A stretch of 30,471 bases of DNA from a virus. Shown here piece after piece: positions 14,112-22,632 of the stretch. The stretch is taken from positions 1 to 30,471 of IMG/VR virus record IMGVR_UViG_3300027302_000024. One strand, written 5' to 3'. The notes under the pieces were generated by a model that ran no database searches, was not told the origin of the DNA, and worked only from the letters and a program-made list of their open reading frames with translations. The stretch's first letter is position 1. Each line of letters opens with the position of its first letter. Made by a program: the position numbers and the translations under genes.

Positions 14112-15101
14112 ATGGTCGGCCGTAAAAGCAAAAACCATCACCTACCCCAACGCATGACAGCCCGCATCATGGCCAGCGGCAAGATCCTGTACTACTACCG
14201 CCTGCGCGATGGTAAAAGCATCCCCCTGGGCGACGATTTGAATGCGGCCAAGATCAAATGGGCTGAGCTGGAGTCAGGTGCTGTCAACAAAAAAACGACC
14301 ATGGCCGATATATTTGCTCGTTATGAAAAAGAAGTGCTGCCCCAGAAAGGCTCCAAAACGCAGAAAGACCAGGGCAACCAATTGAAGCTGCTGGTTGCCG
14401 CCTTCGGCCACGCAGAGCCGAACCAGATCCAACCCAAACACATTCGGCAATACCTCGATCGACGCACCGCCAAAATTGCAGCAAATCGGGAGGTTGCTCT
14501 TTTCAGCCATGTGTTCAACTGCGCCCGGGAATGGGGCTATACCGACAAGATCAATCCGGTCGAGGGCGTCAGAAAGAATAAAGAGCGGCCGCGCGACGTG
14601 TACGTCGAAGACGAAGATTTCCACCTGGTACTAAAACACTGCACGCCAGAAATGGCCGATCTGTTGGAGCTGGCATACCTCACTGGCCAGCGGCCAGGGG
14701 ACATCCGCAAATGGCGCAAGAGTCAGATCAAAGATGGCGTACTGCAGCTGCGCCAGGACAAAACACAAAAGCGGATGGGCTTGCGAATCGTTGGCGAACT
14801 GGCTGATATTATCAACAGGGCAATCAACCGCCCCAGATCCGCCTGCAGCTTGTTTATCGTGGCCACAGAAAAGGGCGAGCCATTAACCCAACCCATGATG
14901 CGGGACCGGTTTAATGACGCAAGAGATGCGGCAAGCGCCGAGGTTGGTTATAAGGTGAAGTGGCAGGTGCGGGACATCCGAGCCAAGGCCGCCACGGACA
15001 GCCAGAGCTTGCTCGATGCACAGTCGCTGTTGGGGCATGAAAGCCCAACGACGACTAAGAGGGTTTATAGGCGGGGCGAGATTGTGAAGCCGTTGAAGTA
15101 A
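14112..15101 (+). CDS. int: tyrosine integrase
   Basis: A 329-residue tyrosine recombinase. Catalytic residues: Arg194 (TGQRPGDIR), Lys217 (QDKTQKR), Arg290 in VRDIRAKAATD, His309 (LLGHE) and Tyr319 (KRVYRRG). The first histidine of the usual HxxR is replaced by Arg287, as in several phage integrases. The N-terminal part holds an arm-binding domain and a SAM-like core-binding domain (about 60-150). It should recombine attP (16092-16310), about 1 kb downstream, with a tRNA-Thr gene. No strong ribosome site is seen before its ATG, so coupling to the DUF4224 gene is likely. Confidence 0.93.
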   Translation: MVGRKSKNHHLPQRMTARIMASGKILYYYRLRDGKSIPLGDDLNAAKIKWAELESGAVNKKTTMADIFARYEKEVLPQKGSKTQKDQGNQLKLLVAAFGHAEPNQIQPKHIRQYLDRRTAKIAANREVALFSHVFNCAREWGYTDKINPVEGVRKNKERPRDVYVEDEDFHLVLKHCTPEMADLLELAYLTGQRPGDIRKWRKSQIKDGVLQLRQDKTQKRMGLRIVGELADIINRAINRPRSACSLFIVATEKGEPLTQPMMRDRFNDARDAASAEVGYKVKWQVRDIRAKAATDSQSLLDAQSLLGHESPTTTKRVYRRGEIVKPLK

Positions 15102-15135
15102 TCCGACGAACGGCAGAAAATAATTAAAATAGGGC

Positions 15136-15164
15136 TTGCATGGTGTACTTTGTATACCTATAAT
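15136..15164 (+). promoter_or_regulatory. strong promoter with spacer operator (cassette A)
   Basis: TTGCAT (15136-15141) and a perfect TATAAT (15159-15164) are 17 bases apart. The whole 17-base spacer is an imperfect palindrome: GGTGTAC-TTT-GTATACC. It is unrelated to the CI operators. The HTH protein at 15827-16057 is the natural candidate repressor, so the cassette may be self-regulated and active in lysogens and early infection. Confidence 0.78.
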
Positions 15165-15234
15165 AAACCACATGAGGTAAGCAATTCTGCTAACCGACCC
15201 GCACCCAGGGTACTAATCAGGGTGGAGAAATATC
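15165..15234 (+). other. 5' leader of cassette A, possibly structured
   Basis: A 64-70 base untranslated leader with AGCA-ATTC-TGCT hairpin potential and a CACCC/GGGTG pairing. It has the order GCAAT, CCCAG, TACT, AGG also seen in the cassette B leader (24721-24774). It ends in GGAG seven bases before the ATG. Its function is unknown. Confidence 0.35.
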
Positions 15235-15489
15235 ATGTACGCAGTTATCCAAATAGGCTATGCGGTTTACGGTATCGGCAGCACCATCACAGAAGCAATC
15301 AACAACGCCAATGAGTGGATGGATGGCGATGTAGAGATCAGTGAGTTCATCAGCAACAATAGCCACGCTGTCGGTGATATCGTGGTTCTACGCTGCAGCG
15401 AGGCTTTGGCCAATGCGATCGCTGAAAAAGGCGGAGACATCGCATACGAAATCACCTGCAAAGAAGCCCATCTTCCATCGGAAGAGTAA
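15235..15489 (+). CDS. small acidic protein, cassette A (84 aa)
   Basis: An 84-residue very acidic protein (about 14 Asp/Glu against 3 Lys/Arg), starting MYAVIQIGYAVYGIGSTI. GGAG lies seven bases upstream of the ATG. No membrane segment or known motif is seen. It is the first gene after the strong promoter, followed by a hairpin and a second acidic protein. The size and charge are typical of phage anti-defence proteins such as DNA-mimic or anti-CRISPR proteins, but this is inference from context. Confidence 0.7.
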   Translation: MYAVIQIGYAVYGIGSTITEAINNANEWMDGDVEISEFISNNSHAVGDIVVLRCSEALANAIAEKGGDIAYEITCKEAHLPSEE

Positions 15490-15497
15490 AACATAAA

Positions 15498-15520
15498 GCC
15501 CCGCTCCAACGGGGCATTTT
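15498..15520 (+). terminator. intergenic hairpin in cassette A (attenuator-like)
   Basis: GCCCCG (15498-15503) pairs with CGGGGC (15510-15515), followed by ATTTTCTT. The next gene's GGAGG is directly behind it. The U run is weak, so it may only reduce downstream expression or stabilise the first message. A similar hairpin stands in the same place in cassette B (25047-25062). Confidence 0.6.
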
Positions 15521-15533
15521 CTTGGAGGCCAAA

Positions 15534-15830
15534 ATGGCACACGCAATAAAGGTAAAAATCCCCGACAGCCTCGATTTTTCTGACCTTAAACTGGCCCGCG
15601 ATAATGACGGCCATATCTCATTTGACTGGCAGCCTATCGACTCAATCTGTACCGCCAGCGGCATCAATCCCGCTGTTTTTCGTGACATGCCGGAGGACAA
15701 TGTGTCCGGGCTGATTATCCAGTGGTACGGGCATCACATCGCAGACGGCGGCGATCGTGACCCGATTGCTGATGAGTTGTTGGCCGAGGTTATGCTGGAG
15801 GATGCGCCAGCGCTGGGAGGTACACAGTGA
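15534..15830 (+). CDS. small acidic protein, cassette A (98 aa)
   Basis: A 98-residue strongly acidic protein (about 18 Asp/Glu against 6 Lys/Arg): MAHAIKVKIPDSLDFSDLKLARD... The start at 15534 has GGAGG five bases before it, better than 15522. It overlaps the HTH gene by GTGA, so the two are coupled. No family is recognised. As the middle gene of a promoter-acidic-acidic-HTH array, it is a second anti-defence candidate. Confidence 0.7.
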   Translation: MAHAIKVKIPDSLDFSDLKLARDNDGHISFDWQPIDSICTASGINPAVFRDMPEDNVSGLIIQWYGHHIADGGDRDPIADELLAEVMLEDAPALGGTQ

Positions 15831-16057
15831 ATATCACAGCTGACAAAATACGACAAACCAGGCAAGAAGCCGGACACACACAAGCAAGGGCTGCCCATCT
15901 TGCACGGGTTTCGCTCGTTACCTGGAAAAAGTATGAGGCGGGCGAACGCTCGCCCAGTGATTCCGCCTGGGAACTGTATCTATTGGAGAGCGGACAACAC
16001 CCAACAAGACAAATCGTAGAAAAGCTCAAGCCAAATAAGCCATCAACAGCTCTGTAA
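15827..16057 (+). CDS. small HTH regulator, cassette A (Aca-like candidate)
   Basis: A 76-residue XRE-type helix-turn-helix protein. Helices RQTRQEAGHTQARAAHLA and SLVTWKKYEAGERSPSDSAWEL form the classical HTH with the WxxYExGxRxP signature found in small phage regulators, including several Aca proteins. The GTG start overlaps the preceding stop. Its likely operator is the palindrome in the promoter at 15142-15158. It would limit the burst of cassette expression. Confidence 0.78.
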   Translation: MNITADKIRQTRQEAGHTQARAAHLARVSLVTWKKYEAGERSPSDSAWELYLLESGQHPTRQIVEKLKPNKPSTAL

Positions 16058-16069
16058 TGGGGCTTTTTA
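16037..16069 (+). terminator. possible terminator at end of cassette A
   Basis: AAGCCAT and ATGGGGCTT pair with a two-base bulge across the end of the HTH gene and are followed by TTTT. It is imperfect, so termination is only likely, not sure. Confidence 0.4.
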
Positions 16070-16091
16070 TGCTCAATAATCAAGCAAAATT

Positions 16092-16310
16092 CGGTATCAA
16101 ATACAAAAACACACCTTTATGATACAATGACTTGCAAGAGAGGTATTTGATACCGTTTTTGCATAACATATTTATTTTGCTTAAAATATATTCTGATTCG
16201 TAATCAGTAGGTCGGCGGTTCGATTCCGCCTTTCAGCGCCAGAAAAATCAATGGCTTACAGCAATATACCGGCATAACGAGTTGTACCGGTATCAAATGC
16301 TGTATCAAAT
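16092..16310. other. attP attachment site with arm-type repeats
   Basis: The site has a tRNA 3' fragment as core (16192-16241) flanked by copies of GGTATCAAAT. Left arm: 16093-16102 forward and 16145-16154 reverse, inside a perfect 13-bp inverted repeat (16092-16104 and 16143-16155). Right arm: 16289-16298 and, without the first G, 16302-16310, the last touching the tail-fibre stop codon. These are the expected integrase arm sites, and the spacing of arms on both sides of the core is that of an intact attP. Confidence 0.75.
16192..16241 (+). tRNA. tRNA-Thr(CGT) 3' fragment, attP core
   Basis: The 3' part of a tRNA: anticodon loop TTCGTAA with CGT at 16199-16201, T-arm GGCGG/CCGCC with loop TTCGATT, acceptor strand TTTCAGC, then G and CCA at 16239-16241. 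The matching 5' acceptor (GCTGAAA) and D-arm are absent. Base 16192 cannot pair with 16208, showing that the phage-derived flank starts there. Integration into the host tRNA would restore a full gene. A G before CCA is not usual for tRNA-Thr, so the identity rests on the anticodon. Confidence 0.8.
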
Positions 16311-18964
16311 CACCCGATCCTGATAACCGCCCTACCTCGTCCGCCACTAGTGCTTACCCGCAGGCCTTTGGCCGTCACCACGCCGCTTGTGTGCAGTGTG
16401 AAGTTAGTTGAATTAATCACTGTAACCGACTTGCCGACAAGCTCAGGCGGCATCGCGATCCATTGCGCAGATAACGTGGCATGACAGTCAAATATCCAGT
16501 GGACCGAACCATCTGCCAAAGAATATTTGAAATCGACTGTGTAGTTCGGGTTTGTACTCATGTCGTAGTAGCCGTTGAATGTCACGGCCTGTAAATTCTC
16601 GCCGGCGGCCGCCGTCGCGCCATACCCGCTATCTACAGCTCGGATATATTGTTTTTTAGCGGTTGATAGTTGCCACAACTCAACGCACAGGGCGGCACGT
16701 GTCGCAGGAACACCAACCCCTACATTCCGCGCATAACCATGCACAAACCCCCTGAGTTTATTGCCTGAGGAATCCTTGATAATTTGAGCAAAATGCGATG
16801 CTGGATCGCTGGTATTAAGACAATCAGCCTTAGCAACTGTGACTGTTGCCGCGTTATTTGTGATCTCGGCAATGTTGCTAAAATCATATCCACCTACAGC
16901 CCCGGTCAAGTCCGGCACATATTGCCAGACGGTTTCACCTGCGGCGACATTGCGATACGTGACCTGCCACTGCTGCCCGCCCCAGTAGTCGTCCGTCGAG
17001 CCGCCGGACCGCGCGTATTGCTCAACAACATAGTGATCAAAATAACCGACCTGGGCGCCATACCGATCAAACTGCCATGAGGCATTGACCTCAATTTGTG
17101 TGGCATTTGCCGGGTCATTCGGCAGCAGGGGCGTGACTGCCGGTTTGGCGGCAATGAGCGCCGTCAGCCATCGAGCAGGATTAGGAATGCCATAACTCTC
17201 ACGGACCTCGGCGCGGTAGCCTGAGTATGTACCATCTGCCGTAACCTGCACGCCATCAACATAAATCGCCGATGTGTAGTTTTGGGCGAGCGGCAAAAAC
17301 AACACAGCCGTGTTTACTGTGAATGTATACACACCTGCGCCTGCAAACGTGATTGTCGAACCCGTAACAGTGTTGCGGATCAGCCATTTACTCGCTGATG
17401 CACCATCGTTTTGAGCTGTAACGGTGATGTTATTTGCATCATCTATTTTTGTGATGACCCAGATTTTTGCCGCGCTATCAGTGCCCGTATCGCCAACAGC
17501 GGCATTCGTCAATCCGTGACCGGTTTTGGTCAGCTTGAATGATGCCGCGACGCCATGCCCACCGCCCAGGTACATCGAATTCAGCTTTTCTGGCGGGCTG
17601 TTGTCGTTGCTGGCCTGCAGGTACTCGGTGAGCAGTGCTGCCTCATACATAAACGCGGTATCAGCGGCAGCTGATGCAATTCTAATTTTGCGCACCCCAA
17701 CAAAATCAATTACACCGGCCTCGCTGGCACTTTGAGTCGCAGCGTATTTTAGTTTGCGCACCAGGTCATATGTTGCGTTGTACGGCTGACGGATATAGAC
17801 ATCGGTGCCAGATTTAACGAGCGTCACGGGGTAATCAGTGTTATCCACGGAATCCACCTGGTATGAGTTTGCTGGGTAATATTGGGCGTAATCGATCTGG
17901 GCTGTCCCCAAATAGACCATCGCACGGGCGCGCATAGTCGCGAAATCCTGAGTGGTAGGCGCACTGCCGACTGTGTCGTATGCCGACCACGCGATGTAAT
18001 TGACTCCGCTGGGGACTGTAAAAGTTGCAAACCGGTCACTCTGGGAAAACGTAGCAGTAATCAGCGAGTGAAACGTGCCCCCTCCCGCAGGAGCGGCTGT
18101 GTAACCCATCACTCGAGCCAAGCTGCTGGGTTTGAATATTTTCCAGTCGCTGTGGCAGTTGGTCATGTCAATGACCAGTTGCTGGCCAGCAGTGACCGCA
18201 ATCAATCCGGATCTGTGATACCCGGTAACAGCCCCTACAGAGCCGGACGGGTTGTATGTACTGTTGTCGGCATGATCAGCAATGTTTGGATCGTAGATAT
18301 TTGCTGATGTGAGCAGAGTAAAATTTTCCAACATGCCGGTTTGTTTGGCAGTAATCGCGTCAATCGCCGCTTTACTCGGGTAGGTTGCAATCAATGTCGA
18401 GCTGCCGGAGTTAACCCGACGATATTCGTATGCGGCAATGTCGCCAACACCCTGAACTTTAAACGCCACACCATCAGCCACAGCAGCACGGCCAGCAGCC
18501 TCGGTGGCATATACCCCGGCCCCGATAATTGCTGCATCGCGGGCATTTTCAGCACCGGTTTGCGCTAGTTGGGCGCCCGCTTCAGCGACCGATGCTGCTA
18601 CAGCAGAGTCATTTGCCTCTGCCGCCTTTGTTGTAGCAATGCCTGCAGAATCTCCCGCATCTGCGACAGCCTGTTGCAAGGTTCCCAGGTCGCCCACAAT
18701 CGCAAGCGACTGGTTTTTAGCATCAACAGACTCATCGCGTGCTGTTTCAGATTGCTGACGGGCTGTATCAGCAGCGGCGGCAATAACCTCTGTTTCATTT
18801 TTCAGGGTCTGCACCTGATCAACCGTATCTGCGGCCTGCTGAGCAAATTGTTCAGCCTCATCGCGGGCGTCATTCGCCGCCTGGACAACTAGCTGAGCGG
18901 TAGGCGGCACAGGCACCTGCCGGATAACAATCGGTTGGCTGGCTAAAATCGCTTTAGCAATCAT
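16310..18964 (-). CDS. tail fibre / receptor-binding protein
   Basis: An 884-residue fibre. The first 170 residues are a long Ala-rich coiled coil (DEAEQFAQQAADTVDQ..., DSAVAASVAEAGAQLAQTGAENARD) like lambda Stf-type shafts. A head linker follows, then a large beta-rich region of several small lectin- or jelly-roll-like parts (for example AVTGYHRSGLIAVTAGQQLVI and SGNKLRGFVHGYARNVG). It should bind the host surface. It follows the 18967 gene after two bases and is the last gene before attP, so recombination at attP would place it at a prophage end. Confidence 0.82.
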   Translation of the reverse strand: MIAKAILASQPIVIRQVPVPPTAQLVVQAANDARDEAEQFAQQAADTVDQVQTLKNETEVIAAAADTARQQSETARDESVDAKNQSLAIVGDLGTLQQAVADAGDSAGIATTKAAEANDSAVAASVAEAGAQLAQTGAENARDAAIIGAGVYATEAAGRAAVADGVAFKVQGVGDIAAYEYRRVNSGSSTLIATYPSKAAIDAITAKQTGMLENFTLLTSANIYDPNIADHADNSTYNPSGSVGAVTGYHRSGLIAVTAGQQLVIDMTNCHSDWKIFKPSSLARVMGYTAAPAGGGTFHSLITATFSQSDRFATFTVPSGVNYIAWSAYDTVGSAPTTQDFATMRARAMVYLGTAQIDYAQYYPANSYQVDSVDNTDYPVTLVKSGTDVYIRQPYNATYDLVRKLKYAATQSASEAGVIDFVGVRKIRIASAAADTAFMYEAALLTEYLQASNDNSPPEKLNSMYLGGGHGVAASFKLTKTGHGLTNAAVGDTGTDSAAKIWVITKIDDANNITVTAQNDGASASKWLIRNTVTGSTITFAGAGVYTFTVNTAVLFLPLAQNYTSAIYVDGVQVTADGTYSGYRAEVRESYGIPNPARWLTALIAAKPAVTPLLPNDPANATQIEVNASWQFDRYGAQVGYFDHYVVEQYARSGGSTDDYWGGQQWQVTYRNVAAGETVWQYVPDLTGAVGGYDFSNIAEITNNAATVTVAKADCLNTSDPASHFAQIIKDSSGNKLRGFVHGYARNVGVGVPATRAALCVELWQLSTAKKQYIRAVDSGYGATAAAGENLQAVTFNGYYDMSTNPNYTVDFKYSLADGSVHWIFDCHATLSAQWIAMPPELVGKSVTVINSTNFTLHTSGVVTAKGLRVSTSGGRGRAVIRIG

Positions 18965-18966
18965 TT

Positions 18967-19389
18967 TTATAATCTCGCAAAACAGACCAGGCCATGCGCC
19001 AAAAACGATACAGCGCCATCCAGCGTGATTTTGAGTGAGTACTCAGCAATATGACCCTCTGCCGACACGACAATATCGCCCTCATCGCTCTCAACAACGC
19101 CAGCGCTGACGACGCCCTTGCGGGTTAATGTTGCCGTCAGGTCTTTTGTGACCTCATCCGCTGGTACATGGACGGTGATTTTGGTCAGATCCTCGACAGT
19201 GATATGACCACTATCTGTACTCAACGTCAGGATGATGTCGTCACTGTCGTTGTCCGGCTTGATGACAAGCTCGATGTCGGCGCCGGATACGTCGACCGGA
19301 GTGCCGTCATCCGTTTGCCAGATCCATTGCGGCGGATAAGGGCCGTCGGCATCTATTTCAAAAATGATGTCTTGTCGTAGTGATGGCAT
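18967..19389 (-). CDS. tail tip-associated protein (baseplate, 140 aa)
   Basis: A 140-residue beta-rich protein (FEIDADGPYPPQWIWQTDDGTPVDVSGADIELVIKPDNDSD...). This layout of DGxPVDLSG followed by a long Ig-like fold is seen in small phage proteins placed between the tail tip and the fibre, similar to the N-terminus of BppU-type baseplate proteins. It may link fibre to tip. A terminator-type hairpin (19401-19424) precedes it by about a dozen bases. The ribosome site is GGGTGA. Confidence 0.65.
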   Translation of the reverse strand: MPSLRQDIIFEIDADGPYPPQWIWQTDDGTPVDVSGADIELVIKPDNDSDDIILTLSTDSGHITVEDLTKITVHVPADEVTKDLTATLTRKGVVSAGVVESDEGDIVVSAEGHIAEYSLKITLDGAVSFLAHGLVCFARL

Positions 19390-19400
19390 ATTTCACCCAT

Positions 19401-19424
19401 AAAAAAGCCCAGCGATTGCTGGGC
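19401..19424 (-). terminator. terminator-type hairpin before 18967-19389
   Basis: GCCCAGC (19407-19413) pairs with GCTGGGC (19418-19424) around a four-base loop and is followed by six U residues on the minus strand. It lies only 12 bases before the ATG of the next gene. Confidence 0.8.
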
Positions 19425-19441
19425 CCAGAGAATTTGAATTG

Positions 19442-21838
19442 TCAGGTAATGGCGCCGTAGCGAGTACCGGTGTCTATCCAGGTGATGTTGCTGTCGCCAG
19501 CAATTGCTGTCCCGATTGATCCGCCGGCAGCCCCAGGGAATGCTGCGCCAGTCCCAATACTCACGAGCGAACCATCGTCGCCGTCATATCCGGTTGTCGC
19601 CGACGGGATGTTGCCACCTAACCCGCCAGCCCCGCCGAATACCCTGCTGATTTCGTTTTCCGATGCCCCGCCAGCGCCCGCATCAGTTGCAGTACCCGCA
19701 TTACCAGGGTTCCCGTTATGGTCTGGCGAGCCGACGATTGGGACCATGGCTCCAGCGGCCCCGTATGGCCAGCCACCACCACCAGCACTACCGCCCACCC
19801 TACGCAAGTCGCCGACGCCGACAAAACCCCATGCCGCTCCGCCGCCGCCGCCGCCGCCGCATCCACCACTGATAATCCCCGAGGAGTTATCTATGGTGAT
19901 CGCGTGATTTGCATACAAGGCCGGACCGCCATCACCGCCGTCGCCTGATGGCACCTCATTTGTTGATGCGTCAAGCGAGCCACCATCACCACCAGGGCCA
20001 CCCCGCCCCGCAATAATCCCGTGGTTTTCCAGTGTTAACACAACGCCTGACGGCCATCTGGTATCAACGGTCATGCCATAGTTTGAAGTCGTCGACCCAT
20101 AAATCAGGACGTCTTCATTGACGATAAACAGGACGGTTATACCAGGTTCTGGCTCGCCGTATTCATCAACAAAATCGTCGTACAGGTTGACGCTGGTATA
20201 TTCGTCGGCGCTATAGATGATCGTGTAACTGTTGCCGGTCGGAATAGCAGTACTGACCTGCTGCGCCCGATACATATAGTCGTCGTTGTCCGTCGGTTGG
20301 GCGTAGACCACTTCCATCGGCACCAGGGCATGAGCGCCAGTCACTGACTCCATTTTGCGGGTCTGCGCATAAAACAGGTCGCCGACTTTACGACGATGGC
20401 CTGGTACAAGCCCGAAGGTCAGCACCTGCGGCGGATCTCGGTACGTTTTCAGCAATGCGTCCGCCAGGGCATTGGCCCGGCCTTGCGAGGTCTTTTTAAA
20501 CCAGCGGCTGTACACCTTTTTGATCAGATTGCTGCCATATTCCAAATCGCTGATGGCCTCCAGATTCGGCGTGGCAACCCGCAACTGATAGTTTTTCTGG
20601 TCGTCCAGTTTTTCGGTCGGCTTGAGCTGGGCAAAATAGATCAGCACCGTGCTGATACGCTGGTTGGTATCGGTTTTGACGTCCAGCGTTTTGGCCAAAA
20701 AATGCTGATCATCGGTCAGCACCGGCAGGTCTTCGGGCAACGGTTTGATCGCCCGGAATTTGATTTGCTGGTCTTCTTCATCCCACCAGATGCGGCAGGT
20801 TCCCTGCTCGGTCAGTTCGCCTAGCAGCGTATTGACGCCGGTCGGCTCGGTAATCTCACAGCTAAATACCCCGGCCAGGTAATCGTTAAATTCAGTGTTC
20901 CAGGCGCTGTAGTCGATGTAGCTGCTACTGATCCCCGCATAGTCCGTCAGCAGGCTGTAAATGACGTCGTGCACTTTCTCGTCATCATAAATGCCGACCA
21001 GCTGCACGGTGTCATCCTCGCTGTGCGCCTCGGCGCCGGTGTTGCTCTGTGCCCGCGTCACGGTAAACGCATCGCCAGAACGGGTAAACGTCATCACCTC
21101 GCCGCTGATCGCCAGTTTGCCGCTGGCGGGATATTCGCTGCCAACACCGGACGGGCTAACGCTGAAACTAGTGTCGCTGTTGCTGATATCGGCAGACAAC
21201 CGACCGTTCGATGGCTTGGGAAACAAGGCTTTTTTGTCGTCGGCCAGTTTCAAAATGTCTTTGGCGACAACCTTCATGCCGTCGTTTTTGTCTGGGCCTT
21301 GCAGCTGCTCGATGACATACACGCTGTCGATAAAATTGTCCCAACTGAACACGCCAGTCAGATAGCCACGGCGCACCCGTAAAACCCGGTTTTCATAGAA
21401 CGGATTGCGCGCCTTGAACTTGCCCCAGAACGTCCCCTGGTTAGTGTCGTATGCGCGTTCTCGCCAGTACGGGTCAATCTCGGTATCCGGCCAGGGTGCG
21501 TTGATAAAGTTGGCCGTGACACTGCCACGCACACCCAGACCTTTGCCGGGCGTGATTTCCTGACTGGCGAACGACACCGATTTGAGCAACGGGATAGCCG
21601 ACAGCCCGACCGGCAGATCGGCGTTTTGATCGCAGAAGCGATAGGTTTTGACCGTTTTGTCAAAATTCGGCTTGTCTTGGCAAGTGGCGTATGTGTTGTA
21701 GCATTTGTCGTCACCGGTGACGCCGACGCTGGCCGTGCAGGGGCTGGAGCCATAGACGTTGCCACAATAGTCCATGTCACACTCGACAAACACCGTCGGG
21801 ATGCGGCCAAATTTGGCAGCTTCGGCGCTGTAGGTCAT
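19442..21838 (-). CDS. central tail tip protein with glycine-rich adhesin region
   Basis: A 798-residue tail tip protein. The first 500 residues have the features of a tail hub/tip protein (RVLRVRRGYLTGVFS, DILKLADDKKALFP, CRIWWDEEDQQIKFRAI, RWFKKTSQGRANALADALLKTYRDPP). From about 600 the sequence turns into a glycine-rich adhesin with poly-Gly blocks (GRGGPGGDGGS, GGCGGGGGGGAAWG, GGAGGLGGN), like T-even gp38-type or J-like receptor-binding tips that fold into polyglycine sandwiches. ATG at 21838 overlaps the stop of the gene before (ATGA). Confidence 0.78.
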   Translation of the reverse strand: MTYSAEAAKFGRIPTVFVECDMDYCGNVYGSSPCTASVGVTGDDKCYNTYATCQDKPNFDKTVKTYRFCDQNADLPVGLSAIPLLKSVSFASQEITPGKGLGVRGSVTANFINAPWPDTEIDPYWRERAYDTNQGTFWGKFKARNPFYENRVLRVRRGYLTGVFSWDNFIDSVYVIEQLQGPDKNDGMKVVAKDILKLADDKKALFPKPSNGRLSADISNSDTSFSVSPSGVGSEYPASGKLAISGEVMTFTRSGDAFTVTRAQSNTGAEAHSEDDTVQLVGIYDDEKVHDVIYSLLTDYAGISSSYIDYSAWNTEFNDYLAGVFSCEITEPTGVNTLLGELTEQGTCRIWWDEEDQQIKFRAIKPLPEDLPVLTDDQHFLAKTLDVKTDTNQRISTVLIYFAQLKPTEKLDDQKNYQLRVATPNLEAISDLEYGSNLIKKVYSRWFKKTSQGRANALADALLKTYRDPPQVLTFGLVPGHRRKVGDLFYAQTRKMESVTGAHALVPMEVVYAQPTDNDDYMYRAQQVSTAIPTGNSYTIIYSADEYTSVNLYDDFVDEYGEPEPGITVLFIVNEDVLIYGSTTSNYGMTVDTRWPSGVVLTLENHGIIAGRGGPGGDGGSLDASTNEVPSGDGGDGGPALYANHAITIDNSSGIISGGCGGGGGGGAAWGFVGVGDLRRVGGSAGGGGWPYGAAGAMVPIVGSPDHNGNPGNAGTATDAGAGGASENEISRVFGGAGGLGGNIPSATTGYDGDDGSLVSIGTGAAFPGAAGGSIGTAIAGDSNITWIDTGTRYGAIT

Positions 21839-22632
21839 AACGTCGCCCCGCTCAACAAACACTGCACCGGTACGCTGATGTTCTGGAACCGGTTGTCGTC
21901 AATGGCAATGTCCGGCATGTCGCCAGCGGTTGCGCAGTAACAGGCGTCCTCTGGCCGGAACGTGTGATTCCAGCTGAATACAAACGGCAGCAGCTCGGCA
22001 TGCTCAACGAACGCCTCCCAGTACTGGCGCACCCAGTCCTGCGGGATGGTTTTGAACGTGATGTTGCTAGCCGCGCCCTGGGCAATTTTGACCCGGCCGA
22101 CAAACTGGCCGCCTTCGGTTTTCTGGTTGGTGATCTGGTTTTTACGACCGTGACGCGGCGGGACGAATCCGCCGACCATGCCACGGTACAGCGGCAGCTT
22201 GGCGCCGAACATGATGACGCCGACATAGAACGGCGTGGCGCTGGACAGCGCGAAGGTGATGCGCCAGAACAGCGCCGATACCGCGTTGAATGTTTTGAGC
22301 ACCAGCTCATTGTCATCGGCCGCTTCGGCGGTGAACGTAGTGGTCCAGGCGATGCCGTCGTCGCTATACTCAAGCACAACTGTGCCGCCGACTGTACCCA
22401 GGTTATGCCGGTAGATGGCGAAATAGTCGGCGCTGACGGCCTCGGTAAACTCAACAGTCAGCCGATTGTTGCCGCTGGCGGATGTCGGCGACCAATAGCT
22501 GGTGGTGTACCAGTCGTAGGCATTCGCCGCGCTGAACCCGGCGCGCTCGCTGGTCGGCGTGATACTGTCGACCAGCGGCGACACCAACAGGTTGTCGTAG
22601 CAGATGATGGCGTGATTGGCGGTTAAGGTCAT
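21835..22632 (-). CDS. distal tail-type protein
   Basis: A 265-residue beta-rich tail protein. It has a discoidin-like segment in the first 140 residues (AANAYDWYTTSYWSPTSASGNNRLTVEF, FAIYRHNLG) and a C-terminal half with GGFVPPRHGRKNQITNQKT and RQYWEAFVEHAELLPFVFSWN, typical of proteins between tape measure and tip. It would form the ring that joins tail tube to tip. It overlaps the tape-measure stop (ATGA) and the tip start (ATGA), showing translational coupling. Confidence 0.72.
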   Translation of the reverse strand: MTLTANHAIICYDNLLVSPLVDSITPTSERAGFSAANAYDWYTTSYWSPTSASGNNRLTVEFTEAVSADYFAIYRHNLGTVGGTVVLEYSDDGIAWTTTFTAEAADDNELVLKTFNAVSALFWRITFALSSATPFYVGVIMFGAKLPLYRGMVGGFVPPRHGRKNQITNQKTEGGQFVGRVKIAQGAASNITFKTIPQDWVRQYWEAFVEHAELLPFVFSWNHTFRPEDACYCATAGDMPDIAIDDNRFQNISVPVQCLLSGATL

